A stretch of DNA of 64,000 nt from Mesorhizobium sp. M1D.F.Ca.ET.043.01.1.1. GTDB lineage: Bacteria; Pseudomonadota; Alphaproteobacteria; Rhizobiales; Rhizobiaceae. A program made the translations under genes and the position numbers. Under the pieces are notes generated by a model that made no database searches, had not been told where the DNA came from, and saw only the letters and a program-made list of their open reading frames with translations. Positions 7,793 to 15,604 of the stretch are shown in pieces (within the stretch, counting starts at the first letter, position 1; each line of letters starts with the position of its first letter). The stretch spans positions 3,162,001-3,226,000 of the forward strand of contig NZ_CP034444.1 in assembly GCF_003952385.1 (NCBI RefSeq), given 5' to 3'.

Positions 7793-9721
7793 TTATGCTG
7801 CTTTGCGGCCGCGCGCGGCAAGCCATGCCTCGGTCAGCTGCTCGAAGCGTGAGGCCATGTCGGCGACAGCCTCGTCGTCCGACATCCGCCCGGCCAGCCA
7901 TTGTTCGGCGGCATTGATGAAGATGGTGCGACCGACGGCGAACCCCTTGACGATGGGCGCGTTGGCGGTCGCCGCGAAGGCGGCGACCAGCTCGTCCTGC
8001 GGCGCCTCGAGCCCCAGCAGCACGATGCCGCGGCACCATGGGTCGTTCGTGACGATCACCTGCTCGATCCTGGCCCAGGCGTTGGCCGAAGCCTGCGGCT
8101 CGAGCTTCCACCAGTCAGGCTTGATGCCGAGCGCATAGAGCTCTTCAAGCGCGCGCGGAATGGTGGTGTCGTCGAGCTTGCCATGCTTGCCGGCGATGAT
8201 CTCGACCAGAAGTTCCCTGCCGACTTTCCGCGCGGCCTCGAACAGGGCCCGCAGCTTCTGCTGCTGCTCCAGTTTCAGCGCCTCGGGGTCGTCCGGATGG
8301 TAGAAGCACAGGCATTTGATGCAGTGGTCGACCGGCCAGTCGATAAGCTGCGAGCCGATGTCCTGCGAGAATTCGAAGCGCAGCGGCCGCGATCCCGGCA
8401 ATTCGACCGGGCGGCCGAGCCAGGCGAAGTGGTGATGGGCGAATTCGAACATCGCGTCGCGGCCATATTTCTCGTCGATCAGCATGCCGTAGCCGTCACG
8501 GCCGGCGGCAACCTTGGCCGCCGCCTTGACGGTGAGCACCTTGAAATCCGGAATGCGCGAGGCGTCGGCGCCGACCCTGGCAGCGACATCCTCCAGCTGC
8601 ACGCGATGGTCGCAGGCCAAAGCCATCAGCGAAGGAATGTCGCGCCGCCGCGTCGTCGCCCAGTGGACGTGGTTGATCGCCTCGTCCTTGCGCAGAGCGA
8701 GGTGCTTGCTGCCGTGCTTGAGGAAGAACTGCAGCTCCTCGAAGGTCGGATATTCCGGCGCGCAAAGCAGGCGCGACACGGCGAAGGCGCCGCAGGCATT
8801 GGCCCAGGTCGCGGCAGTGGCAAAGCTTTCGCCGCCGAGCCAGCCGCGCAGGAAGCCCGACATGAAGGCGTCGCCGGCGCCGAGGACATTGTAGACCTCG
8901 ATCGGAAAGCCATCACCGACGATGCCGTCCTCGAGGTCGTCGCTGATCGGGCCGTCGTAGACGATGCAGCCCTTGGCGCCTCGCTTCAGCACGATGGTGG
9001 CCGGGGACAAGGAGCGGATCGTCTTCAGCGCGCTGAGGCAATCGTCGGCGCCGGAGGCGATCATGATCTCCTCCTCGGTGCCGACGATGAGGTCGCAGTC
9101 GGGCAGCACCGTCTTCAGCTGCGCCGAGACGCGGTCCGACTTGACGTAGCGCTCGAAGCCTTCGGCATGGCCGGCCAGACCCCAGAGGTTCGGGCGGTAG
9201 TCGATGTCGAACACCACCTTGCCGCCCTTGGCCTTCATTATACGGATCGCCTTGCGCTGTGCGGCGTCCGAGTTGGGGCGGGAGAAATGCGTGCCGGTGA
9301 CGACCACCGAACGGGCCGAGGCGATGAAGGCCTCGTCAATGTCTTCCTCGGCCAGCGCCATGTCGGCGCAGTCGGAACGGTAGAAGATCATCGGCGAGAC
9401 GCCTTCGTCCTCTACCGAGAGCAGCACAAGCGCGGTCAGCCGTTCCTTGTCGGTCTTCAGGCCGTCGACCGAGACGCCCTCACGCTTGAGCTGCTCGCGG
9501 ATGAAGCGACCCATCTGCTCGTCGCCGACGCGGGTGAGCAGCGCAGAGCGCAGGCCGAGCCTTGCCGTGCCGACTGAAATATTGGCCGGGCAGCCGCCGA
9601 CCGACTTGGCGAAAGAGGTGATGTCCTCCAGCCGCGAGCCGATCTGCTGGCCATAGAGATCAACCGAGGCGCGGCCGATGGTGATGACGTCGAGCGGTTT
9701 CGCTTCCACGGCTTCGCCCAT
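7793..9721 (-). CDS. iolC: bifunctional 5-dehydro-2-deoxygluconokinase / DUF2090 protein IolC
   Basis: A 642-residue fusion. Residues 1 to about 325 form a PfkB sugar kinase with the signature VYNVLGAGDAFMSGF, expected to phosphorylate 2-deoxy-5-keto-gluconate. The remainder (about 330-642, from IPSLMALACDHRVQLED) is a DUF2090 domain with a class I aldolase-like look, and may supply the next step, splitting the phosphate to dihydroxyacetone phosphate and malonate semialdehyde; no separate iolJ is seen here. The ATG at 9721 is chosen because GGGAGG lies five bases upstream; an extension to 9775 has no such site. It is the promoter-proximal iol gene, downstream of two operator-like sites. Confidence 0.95.
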   Translation of the reverse strand: MGEAVEAKPLDVITIGRASVDLYGQQIGSRLEDITSFAKSVGGCPANISVGTARLGLRSALLTRVGDEQMGRFIREQLKREGVSVDGLKTDKERLTALVLLSVEDEGVSPMIFYRSDCADMALAEEDIDEAFIASARSVVVTGTHFSRPNSDAAQRKAIRIMKAKGGKVVFDIDYRPNLWGLAGHAEGFERYVKSDRVSAQLKTVLPDCDLIVGTEEEIMIASGADDCLSALKTIRSLSPATIVLKRGAKGCIVYDGPISDDLEDGIVGDGFPIEVYNVLGAGDAFMSGFLRGWLGGESFATAATWANACGAFAVSRLLCAPEYPTFEELQFFLKHGSKHLALRKDEAINHVHWATTRRRDIPSLMALACDHRVQLEDVAARVGADASRIPDFKVLTVKAAAKVAAGRDGYGMLIDEKYGRDAMFEFAHHHFAWLGRPVELPGSRPLRFEFSQDIGSQLIDWPVDHCIKCLCFYHPDDPEALKLEQQQKLRALFEAARKVGRELLVEIIAGKHGKLDDTTIPRALEELYALGIKPDWWKLEPQASANAWARIEQVIVTNDPWCRGIVLLGLEAPQDELVAAFAATANAPIVKGFAVGRTIFINAAEQWLAGRMSDDEAVADMASRFEQLTEAWLAARGRKAA

Positions 9722-9803
9722 TCGAACCTCCCATCGGCCTGTTATAGTGAGCATCGTCGTTTTTGGGCAGCACACACGAGCGGCCGCGCGGTGCCGTCAA
9801 TAT

Positions 9804-9847
9804 GAAATATTAATTCCAATCCATAGTCAATATGGAATAAGCATTCC
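9804..9847. promoter_or_regulatory. tandem predicted IolR operators upstream of iolC
   Basis: GGAATAAGCATTCC at 9834-9847 is a perfect inverted repeat GGAAT-N4-ATTCC. GAAATATTAATTCC at 9804-9817 has the same spacing with one mismatch, 30 bases away, about three helical turns. They lie between the RpiR gene and iolC, 83-126 bases before the iolC start. I infer binding sites for the adjacent RpiR-family regulator. Confidence 0.65.
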
Positions 9848-9877
9848 CGGATTGAAAAAGACGGTCGAAGGACCCGC

Positions 9878-10744
9878 TCAGACCTTGCGTTTGCGGCCGG
9901 CGTCACGCCGCTTCTCGCCGACGGCAACGGTCAACGCCATGGCAAGCGCCATGGTTGCCGAGAGCGAGCGGAAGCCGCCGAAATCGGCCTCGGCGACCTC
10001 GAACCAGATCTTGGCGAACTGGGCGAGCGGCGAGAACGAGCTGTCGGTGATGGCGACGATCGGCACGCCTTGTTCCGCGATCGAGCGCGTCTCTTCAATG
10101 GTCGCCGGCGCGTAAGGCGAGAAGCTGATGGCGATGACGGCGTCGCGCGACGTGGCGAAGCCGATCATCTCGGCGTTCAGCCCGGCGGCCGACTCCACCA
10201 GCTGGTTGCGGATCTTGAGCTTGCCGAGCGCGTAGGCGATGTAGGAGGCGACCGGATAGGAGCGGCGCTTTGCCAGCACATAGATGGTGTCGGCCTTCGC
10301 CAGCAGGGTGACGGCCTCTTCGAAATGCGCGTCGTTCAACGCGCGCGAAATGTCGCTGAGCGAGGTGCTGGCGGCGGCGACGAAGCCGTCGAAGATCGCC
10401 CGGTGACCAGCGCCTTCCTCAGCCTTGGCGCGCAGTGCCGCCAGCCTTTCGTCATAGGAGGAGTTGCGCTCGCGCAGCCGCTCGCGGAACACAAGCTGCA
10501 GGCTGGTGAAGCCGTCGAAGCCGAGCTGCTGGGCAAAGCGGATCAGCGTCGAGGGCTGCACGCCGGCCGAGGCGGCGATGCTCGCCGCTGTGCCGAAAGC
10601 GATGTCGTCGGGGTTGTCGAGCGCATAGGCGGCGATCTGGGCGATACGCTTGGGCAGGCTCGCGCGCCTGTCCAGGATCGTCGTGCGCAGCGTCTCGAAA
10701 TCGCGAGGCACCCGTTCGTCCATCGTCGCTCCGCCCGCGGCCAT
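9878..10744 (-). CDS. RpiR/MurR-family regulator of inositol catabolism (IolR-like)
   Basis: A 288-residue transcription factor with an N-terminal RpiR helix-turn-helix (about residues 20-90, SIAASAGVQPSTLIRFAQQLGF as the recognition region) and a C-terminal SIS sugar-phosphate-binding domain (about 130-260, with VLAKRRSYPVASYIAYAL). It should sense a phosphorylated inositol breakdown product and repress iol genes, as RpiR-type IolR does in rhizobia. The gene lies just upstream of iolC on the same strand and is divergent from a Gfo/Idh dehydrogenase. ATG at 10744 has AGGAGAGGG ten bases upstream; ATG at 10723 with GGAG is an alternative. Confidence 0.9.
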   Translation of the reverse strand: MAAGGATMDERVPRDFETLRTTILDRRASLPKRIAQIAAYALDNPDDIAFGTAASIAASAGVQPSTLIRFAQQLGFDGFTSLQLVFRERLRERNSSYDERLAALRAKAEEGAGHRAIFDGFVAAASTSLSDISRALNDAHFEEAVTLLAKADTIYVLAKRRSYPVASYIAYALGKLKIRNQLVESAAGLNAEMIGFATSRDAVIAISFSPYAPATIEETRSIAEQGVPIVAITDSSFSPLAQFAKIWFEVAEADFGGFRSLSATMALAMALTVAVGEKRRDAGRKRKV

Positions 10745-10810
10745 ATTGATCGTTCCCTCTCCTGCCTCATCATAGCGAGTTCGCGCAAGAACACCATAAA
10801 AAATGATTTG

Positions 10811-10847
10811 GACGTTCCATTCTCAATGGAAATGGATTAATTCATCC
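10811..10847. promoter_or_regulatory. palindromic operator candidates between rpiR and Gfo/Idh genes
   Basis: TTCCAT-N5-ATGGAA at about 10814-10830 is a perfect inverted repeat, and GGATTAATTCATCC at 10834-10847 is a 14-base near-palindrome of the same length and ends as the iolC operator. Both lie in the divergent promoter region. Assignment to the RpiR protein is inference; the match to the iolC sites is imperfect. Confidence 0.45.
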
Positions 10848-10881
10848 ATGCTTCTCTTTCACTTCAGTGGAGACAATCGAC

Positions 10882-11991
10882 ATGGTCGGAGTGGGCCTCA
10901 TCGGCACAGGTTTCATGGGCAAATGCCACGCCATCGCCTGGAACGCGGTCGGCACCGTCTTTCCCGATGTCGACAAGCCGAAGCTGGTGCATCTGGGCGA
11001 GGTCAATGACGAACTGGCCAGGCGCAAGGCGAGCGAGTTCGGCTTCGCCAAGGCATCCGGCGACTGGCGCGCCGTGGTCGCCGATCCGGAGGTCGATGTC
11101 GTCTCGCTGACCACGCCCAACCAGTTCCATCCCGAAATGGCGATCGCCATCCTGGAAGCGGGCAAGCATCTGTGGTGCGAGAAGCCGATGGCGCCGAGTT
11201 TTGCCGAGGCCGAGGCCATGGCTAAGGCGGCCACGAAATCCGGCAAGGCCGCCGTGCTCGGCTACAACTACATCCAGAATCCGGCCATCCGCCATATCGG
11301 CGCGCTGCTCGAGGAAAAGATCATCGGCGACGTCAACCTCGTGCGCATCGAGATGGACGAGGATTTCATGGCCGACCCCGAGGCGCTGTTCTTCTGGAAG
11401 CACGAGGCGGCTTCCGGCTACGGCGCGCTCGACGATTTCGCGGTGCATCCGCTGTCGCTGATCAAGGTGCTGTTCGGCCGTGTCGCCCGCGTCATGTGCG
11501 ACATGGTGAAACCCTATGCCGACCGCAAGGTCGCCACCGGCGGCCGCCGCGCGGTCGAGACCTACGACATCGCCAGCGTCCTGATGCATCTGGAGAACGG
11601 CGTCGCCGGCACGCTGCTGGTCAACCGTTCCGCCTGGGGCCGCAAGGGCCGCATCGCCATCCAGATCTTCGGCTCGAAGGGCTCGATTCTCTACGACCAG
11701 GAGCGGATGAACGAGTTCCAGCTCTACCTCACCGCCGACCGGCCGACCGAGCAGGGCTACCGCACCGTCCTTGTTGCGCCGCACCACAAGCCCTACGATT
11801 CCTTCCTCCCGGCGCCGGGCCATGGCCTTGGCTTCAACGACCTCAAGATGATCGAATGCCGCGAATTGCTGATGCGCATCGCCGGCAAGCCGGCGCGGAT
11901 CATCGACTTCGACGAAGGGCTGGAGATCGAGCGCACCGTGCATGCGATGGCCCGGTCGTTCCAGGAACAACGCTGGATGGATGTGAGGTAA
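10882..11991 (+). CDS. Gfo/Idh/MocA-family sugar or cyclitol dehydrogenase
   Basis: A 369-residue NAD(P)-dependent oxidoreductase. The N-terminal Rossmann fold has GLIGTGFMGKCHA near residues 4-16 and the family's EKP motif in HLWCEKPMAP near residue 98; the C-terminal alpha/beta domain binds substrate. The ATG at 10882 is chosen (GGAG nine bases upstream) over a GTG at 10867. Divergence from the inositol regulator and shared operator-like sequence point to an inositol isomer or derivative as substrate, for example scyllo-inositol or a rhizopine-like compound; this cannot be decided from sequence. It is distinct from the idhA-type gene at 15.6 kb. Confidence 0.85.
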   Translation: MVGVGLIGTGFMGKCHAIAWNAVGTVFPDVDKPKLVHLGEVNDELARRKASEFGFAKASGDWRAVVADPEVDVVSLTTPNQFHPEMAIAILEAGKHLWCEKPMAPSFAEAEAMAKAATKSGKAAVLGYNYIQNPAIRHIGALLEEKIIGDVNLVRIEMDEDFMADPEALFFWKHEAASGYGALDDFAVHPLSLIKVLFGRVARVMCDMVKPYADRKVATGGRRAVETYDIASVLMHLENGVAGTLLVNRSAWGRKGRIAIQIFGSKGSILYDQERMNEFQLYLTADRPTEQGYRTVLVAPHHKPYDSFLPAPGHGLGFNDLKMIECRELLMRIAGKPARIIDFDEGLEIERTVHAMARSFQEQRWMDVR

Positions 11992-12003
11992 GGCCGCATC
12001 GCA

Positions 12004-12705
12004 TCAGGTGGCAGTCGCCGAGCTGTTGATCTCCCAGCCTTCTACCCAGATCTGCCGCAACCCGTCGCCTTCGCCCTTGAACCACAAGCCGGTCGCCCGG
12101 CAGTCCTCGATGCGGTCGCTGCGGAAGTTGCGGATCGCCTGGCGTAGCTCACACCAGGCGACGATGTTGGCGGTCTCGGCATAGTAGATGAGCGCGATCG
12201 GGCGGATGATGCGCTGGGTGTCGCGGCCGGCCTCGTCGCGATAGGCAAGATCGAGCTTCTCCTCATCGCGGATGGTTCGGCGCACCAGGGCAAGATCGAC
12301 CGCCGAAGCCGACGGCGCGGCAAAACCCCAGGCATGCAGCGCGTTGGCGTCGAGCGTCTGGCGCAAAGGCGGCGGCACCGCGCCGGCGATCTTGGCGCCG
12401 ACGCGCTTCGCCGCCTGCTTGAGCTCGTCGTCGCCTGTGCGCTCAAGCATGGCCAGCGACAGCACGATCGCCTCCATCTCCTCGATCGAAAACATCAGCG
12501 GCGGCAGGTCGAAGCCGGGGCGCAGGATATAGCCGATGCCGCGCCCGCCCTCGATCGGCACGCGCATTGCCTGCAGGGCGGCGATGTCGCGATAGACCGA
12601 GCGCACCGTCACTTCCAATTGCTCGGCGATCGTCGCCGCGGTGACCGGCTTTTTGGCCAGCCGCAGGATCTGGATGATCTCGAACAGGCGCGAGGCCTTG
12701 CGCAT
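12004..12705 (-). CDS. YafY-type HTH/WYL transcriptional regulator
   Basis: A 233-residue regulator with an N-terminal winged helix (residues 1-60, ATIAEQLEVTVRSVYRDIAALQ) and a WYL-type ligand domain in the C-terminal half, containing LIYYAETANIVAWCELR. The ATG at 12705 is preferred because the upstream GTG at 12735 would fall inside a perfect inverted repeat that looks like the gene's own operator. It is divergent from a LysE exporter gene, a common pairing in which the regulator controls the exporter. Ligand unknown. Confidence 0.85.
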   Translation of the reverse strand: MRKASRLFEIIQILRLAKKPVTAATIAEQLEVTVRSVYRDIAALQAMRVPIEGGRGIGYILRPGFDLPPLMFSIEEMEAIVLSLAMLERTGDDELKQAAKRVGAKIAGAVPPPLRQTLDANALHAWGFAAPSASAVDLALVRRTIRDEEKLDLAYRDEAGRDTQRIIRPIALIYYAETANIVAWCELRQAIRNFRSDRIEDCRATGLWFKGEGDGLRQIWVEGWEINSSATAT

Positions 12706-12725
12706 TTCCTCACCCGGCTGCAACG

Positions 12726-12832
12726 CAACTGACACACCCCCGTCAGTTGGGGTGACCTATAGGGCCGCCTACCGGCTTGAAAATCAACAGATTCCTTTTT
12801 GCGCCCCGTCGGCGCGGCAACAGGCAACTGAC
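12726..12832. promoter_or_regulatory. YafY/LysE divergent operator with three half-sites
   Basis: CAACTGAC (12726-12733), eight bases, then GTCAGTTG (12742-12749) form a perfect inverted repeat over the start region of the regulator gene. A third copy, CAACTGAC at 12825-12832, directly abuts the ATG of the exporter gene. Binding by the YafY protein is inferred; the repeats are plain in the sequence. Confidence 0.65.
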
Positions 12833-13468
12833 ATGAGTTACACGGAAAATCTCTGGCTCTTCTTCGTGCTTTTGTTCGGCATCATCGCCGTTCCGGGCAT
12901 GGACATGCTGTTCGTGCTGGCCAATGCGCTGACCGGCGGACGCGACAGGGGGCTGGCGGCGACCGGCGGCATCATGCTGGGCGGCGCGGTGCACACGCTG
13001 AACGGCGCGATCGGCGTCGGCCTGCTGATGCATTTCGTGCCGGTCCTGTTCAAGCCGCTGCTGGTCGCCGGCGCCGCCTACATGGCCTATATCGGCATCG
13101 TTCTGATGCGCAGCTCGATCACCGTCGGCCATGATGGGCCCACCGGCAGCCGCTCTTCGTGGAAAGCCTTTCGCCAAGGGTTGGTCACCTGCCTGATCAA
13201 TCCGAAGGCCTATCTCTTCATCATTGCCGTCTATCCGCAGTTCCTGAAGCCGGCTTACGGTCCGATCTGGATGCAGGCGACCGTGATGGGGCTGCTGACG
13301 GTCGCCACCCAGGCAGGCATCTATGGCGGGCTCGCCATCACCGCCGGCCGCAGCCGGGAGCTTTTGGTGGACAATCCACGAGCCACCATCCTTGCCGGAC
13401 GGGCGGCCGGGCTGCTTTTGTTCGCGGTCTCGGTGTTCACGGCATGGGAAGGGCTGAGGGCGGCGTAG
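12833..13468 (+). CDS. LysE/RhtB-family amino-acid exporter
   Basis: A 211-residue membrane protein with about six hydrophobic segments, beginning MSYTENLWLFFVLLFGIIAVPGMDMLFVL, where the VPGMD stretch matches the conserved PGP/PGD motif near the N-terminus of LysE exporters. It should export an amino acid or related small molecule. The ATG at 12833 is the natural start; a longer in-frame reading from 12641 would run through the promoter and operator. A GGGCGGCGT/ACGCCGCCC hairpin (13458-13477) covers its stop codon and separates it from the convergent aroG gene. Confidence 0.9.
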   Translation: MSYTENLWLFFVLLFGIIAVPGMDMLFVLANALTGGRDRGLAATGGIMLGGAVHTLNGAIGVGLLMHFVPVLFKPLLVAGAAYMAYIGIVLMRSSITVGHDGPTGSRSSWKAFRQGLVTCLINPKAYLFIIAVYPQFLKPAYGPIWMQATVMGLLTVATQAGIYGGLAITAGRSRELLVDNPRATILAGRAAGLLLFAVSVFTAWEGLRAA

Positions 13469-13477
13469 ACGCCGCCC
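13458..13477. terminator. hairpin between lysE and aroG ends
   Basis: Perfect nine-base inverted repeat with a two-base loop spanning the LysE stop codon, at the junction of two convergent genes. No clear T-run follows on either strand, so it may be a stabilising hairpin rather than an intrinsic terminator. Confidence 0.4.
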
Positions 13478-13490
13478 CCGTCCATGGAGA

Positions 13491-14582
13491 TCAGGCGGCG
13501 CCCTGGCGGCTGGCGAGCATCTCACGCTTGACCGACCGGCGCCATTCGACGGCGCCGGCAAGGCCGTGCAGCACCGTCTCGGTGGTTGCCCAATCGATGC
13601 AGCCATCGGTGATGCTCTGGCCGTAGACGAGCGGCTTGCCGGGCACGACGTCCTGGCGGCCGGCGACGAGATTGCTCTCGATCATCACGCCGATGATGCG
13701 CTCGTCGCCTGCCGCCACCTGGCCCGCCACGTCGTGCGCGACTTTCGGCTGGTTCTCCGGCTTCTTGGCCGAGTTGGCGTGGCTGACGTCGATCATCAGG
13801 CGCGGCGCGACGCCGATGCGGGCGAGTTCCGCAGCGGCGGCATCGACGCTTGCCGCATCGAAGTTGGGCACAACGCCGCCGCGCAGGATGACGTGGCAGT
13901 CCTCGTTGCCGGTGGTCGCCGCAATGGCGCTGCGTCCGCCCTTGGTCACCGCCATGAAATGATGCGGCTGGGCGGCCGACTTCACCGCCTCGGCAGCGAT
14001 TCTCAGATTGCCGTCGGTGCCGTTCTTGAAGCCGACCGGGCAGGAGAGCCCCGACGCCAGCTCGCGGTGGATCTGGCTTTCGGTGGTGCGCGCGCCGATG
14101 GCGCCCCAGGCGACGAGGTCGGCGATGTATTGCGGGATGGTCATGTCGAGGAACTCGGTCGCCGCCGGCAGGCCGAGATTGTTGACCGCCGACAGGACGT
14201 TGCGCGCCATGCGCAAGCCCTTCTCGATGTTGAAGCTACCGTCGAGTTCGGGATCGTTGATCAGGCCTTTCCAGCCGACCGTCGTGCGCGGTTTCTCAAA
14301 ATAGACGCGCATGACGATCTCGAGCCGGTCGGCCAGGGCTTCGCGCAGCGCCGCCAGACGGCTGGCATAGTCAACGGCCGCGACCGGATCGTGGATGGAA
14401 CAAGGGCCGACGATGACAAGCAGTCGATCGTCGGCCCCGGTCAGGATGGAATGGATGGCGTTGCGTGACGCTGCAACGGTGCGCGTCGCCGTGAGTGAGC
14501 GCGGTATCTCGCGCATCACCTCGTCCGGCGTGCTCAAGGCTCTGATTTCGGTGACCCGAAGGTCGTCTGTGGTGGTCAACAC
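13491..14582 (-). CDS. aroG: 3-deoxy-7-phosphoheptulonate (DAHP) synthase, AroG type
   Basis: A 363-residue class I DAHP synthase, the entry enzyme of aromatic amino acid biosynthesis, joining phosphoenolpyruvate and erythrose 4-phosphate. Recognisable segments are VIVGPCSIHDP (about 57-67), FEKPRTTVGWKGLINDP, GARTTESQIHRELASGLSCPVGFKNGTDG and IDVSHANS, the usual substrate and metal sites. The start is GTG at 14582, with AGGAG nine bases upstream; the next codon TTG is an alternative. It is preceded by an attenuator with an aromatic leader peptide, which predicts control by charged Phe/Trp/Tyr tRNAs. Confidence 0.95.
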   Translation of the reverse strand: MLTTTDDLRVTEIRALSTPDEVMREIPRSLTATRTVAASRNAIHSILTGADDRLLVIVGPCSIHDPVAAVDYASRLAALREALADRLEIVMRVYFEKPRTTVGWKGLINDPELDGSFNIEKGLRMARNVLSAVNNLGLPAATEFLDMTIPQYIADLVAWGAIGARTTESQIHRELASGLSCPVGFKNGTDGNLRIAAEAVKSAAQPHHFMAVTKGGRSAIAATTGNEDCHVILRGGVVPNFDAASVDAAAAELARIGVAPRLMIDVSHANSAKKPENQPKVAHDVAGQVAAGDERIIGVMIESNLVAGRQDVVPGKPLVYGQSITDGCIDWATTETVLHGLAGAVEWRRSVKREMLASRQGAA

Positions 14583-14615
14583 GGCTTTCTGCTCCTGGGT
14601 TAGGAGACCTGCCGG

Positions 14616-14750
14616 CTAAAACGAAAAAGCCGCCAGGTCTGGCGGCTTTTCGGATTTAGATGCTGCAATCTTCAGATCGAGCGCAATCCTCCCGCCGCCA
14701 GCGAGTTACCGTAGCTAAAGTACCAAAACGAGGCGGTCAGGTGGATCATG
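14616..14750 (-). CDS. aromatic leader peptide of the aroG attenuator
   Basis: A 44-codon reading frame starting ATG at 14750-14748. Codons 8-13 (14729-14712) read Phe-Trp-Tyr-Phe-Ser-Tyr, a run of all three aromatic amino acids just upstream of a terminator in front of DAHP synthase. A good promoter predicts transcription to begin at or within a base or two of this ATG, so the message would be leaderless, as known for trpL of Sinorhizobium meliloti. Oddly the frame has no stop until after the terminator (TAG at 14618-14616). A start at 14759 in the same frame exists but would lie inside the -10 box. Peptide function as tRNA sensor is inferred. Confidence 0.75.
14625..14738 (-). promoter_or_regulatory. 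transcription attenuator of aroG (mutually exclusive hairpins)
   Basis: On the minus strand an 11-base-pair stem (arms 14640-14650 and 14625-14635, loop GACC) followed by a T-run makes a strong intrinsic terminator. Its first arm, GCCGCCA, is exactly complementary to TGGCGGC at 14694-14700, giving an antiterminator; that segment can instead pair through GGCGG with CCGCC at 14733-14737 at the start of the leader frame. Stalling at the aromatic codons would cover the first segment and free the antiterminator. The three pairings are seen in the sequence; the mechanism is inferred. Confidence 0.75.
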
Positions 14751-14756
14751 CGGCTC

Positions 14757-14785
14757 ATATAGTCGATGCGAAGGCGCTTGTCACT
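14757..14785 (-). promoter_or_regulatory. predicted aroG leader promoter
   Basis: On the minus strand GTGACA (14785-14780), a 17-base spacer and TATATG (14762-14757) match sigma-70 -35/-10 elements. The expected start of transcription coincides with the leader ATG at 14750. The -35 box overlaps the stop codon of the SDR gene. Confidence 0.55.
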
Positions 14786-15578
14786 ACTCCCCGATCACGC
14801 CGGCTATGTTCTGGTCGTAGTCGACCAGCGAACCGGTCATCACGCCGGCTTGCGGGCTCAGCATGTAGGTGATCAGCCGGGCGAGCTGGGCCGGCTTCAC
14901 CAGTTGGCCCATAGGTTGCGCGGCCTCGGCCTTTGCCAGCCAATCGTCGGGCGCGTCGTGCCACTTCTTCTGCACGATCGCCTCGCCCTCGGTGTCCATC
15001 CAGCCGGGCAGCACGGCGTTGCAGCGGATGCGGTTGCGCCGGTACGAGCTGGCGACATTCTTGGTCAGCGTCATCAGCGCGCCCTTGCTGGTCGAGTAGG
15101 GCGTGAGAAAGGACTGGCCGGCATGGGCCGACATCGACAGCACATTGACGATCGAGCCCGGCGCCTTGCGCTCCAAGAGATGCGCGACAAGACCCTGCAT
15201 CAGGAAGAAGGGACCGCGCACATTGGTATCGAAGATCTGGTCGAACACCTCTTCGGTGGTTTCGACCAGCGAGCCGCGTGCCGAGGTGGCGGCGGCGTTG
15301 ACCAGCGCGTTCAGCGTGCCGAAATGGGCGAGCGCGGTCGCAACGGCGCGCTTGCAGTCGGCGACCTTGGCGACGTCGGCGCCGATGAAGATGGCGTCGA
15401 CGCCGTTCTTCTTCAGCGCAGCAGCCGCCTTGTCGCCCTTCTCCTGCGAGCGGCCGATCAGCGCCAGCGCGCGGCAGCCCTCGTCGGCCAAGGCTTCGGC
15501 GACGGCGAAGCCGATGCCCTGCGCGCCGCCGGTGACGATGGCGCGCGTTTCTGAATTGCGACCGGCCAAACCGTTCAT
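14784..15578 (-). CDS. short-chain dehydrogenase/reductase
   Basis: A 264-residue classical SDR oxidoreductase. It has the cofactor motif TGGAQGIG near the N-terminus, an NAA motif (NAAATS), and the catalytic Ser and YSTSK Tyr-Lys pair. The ATG at 15578 with AGGAG seven bases upstream is chosen over an upstream start that would overlap the preceding gene. It follows the inositol dehydrogenase gene by 26 bases and closes the ABC transporter-idhA operon, so a polyol or keto-inositol substrate is plausible. The exact reaction is not determinable. Confidence 0.85.
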   Translation of the reverse strand: MNGLAGRNSETRAIVTGGAQGIGFAVAEALADEGCRALALIGRSQEKGDKAAAALKKNGVDAIFIGADVAKVADCKRAVATALAHFGTLNALVNAAATSARGSLVETTEEVFDQIFDTNVRGPFFLMQGLVAHLLERKAPGSIVNVLSMSAHAGQSFLTPYSTSKGALMTLTKNVASSYRRNRIRCNAVLPGWMDTEGEAIVQKKWHDAPDDWLAKAEAAQPMGQLVKPAQLARLITYMLSPQAGVMTGSLVDYDQNIAGVIGE

Positions 15579-15604
15579 CGCTCTGCTCCTGTAATCGAAT
15601 TCGT

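Noticed and set aside
4891..7917. Plus-strand reading frame of about 1000 codons opposite iolE and iolD
   Set aside because: Antisense to two clear iol genes, low-complexity His/Arg/Gly-rich translation, no family resemblance; a product of high GC content.
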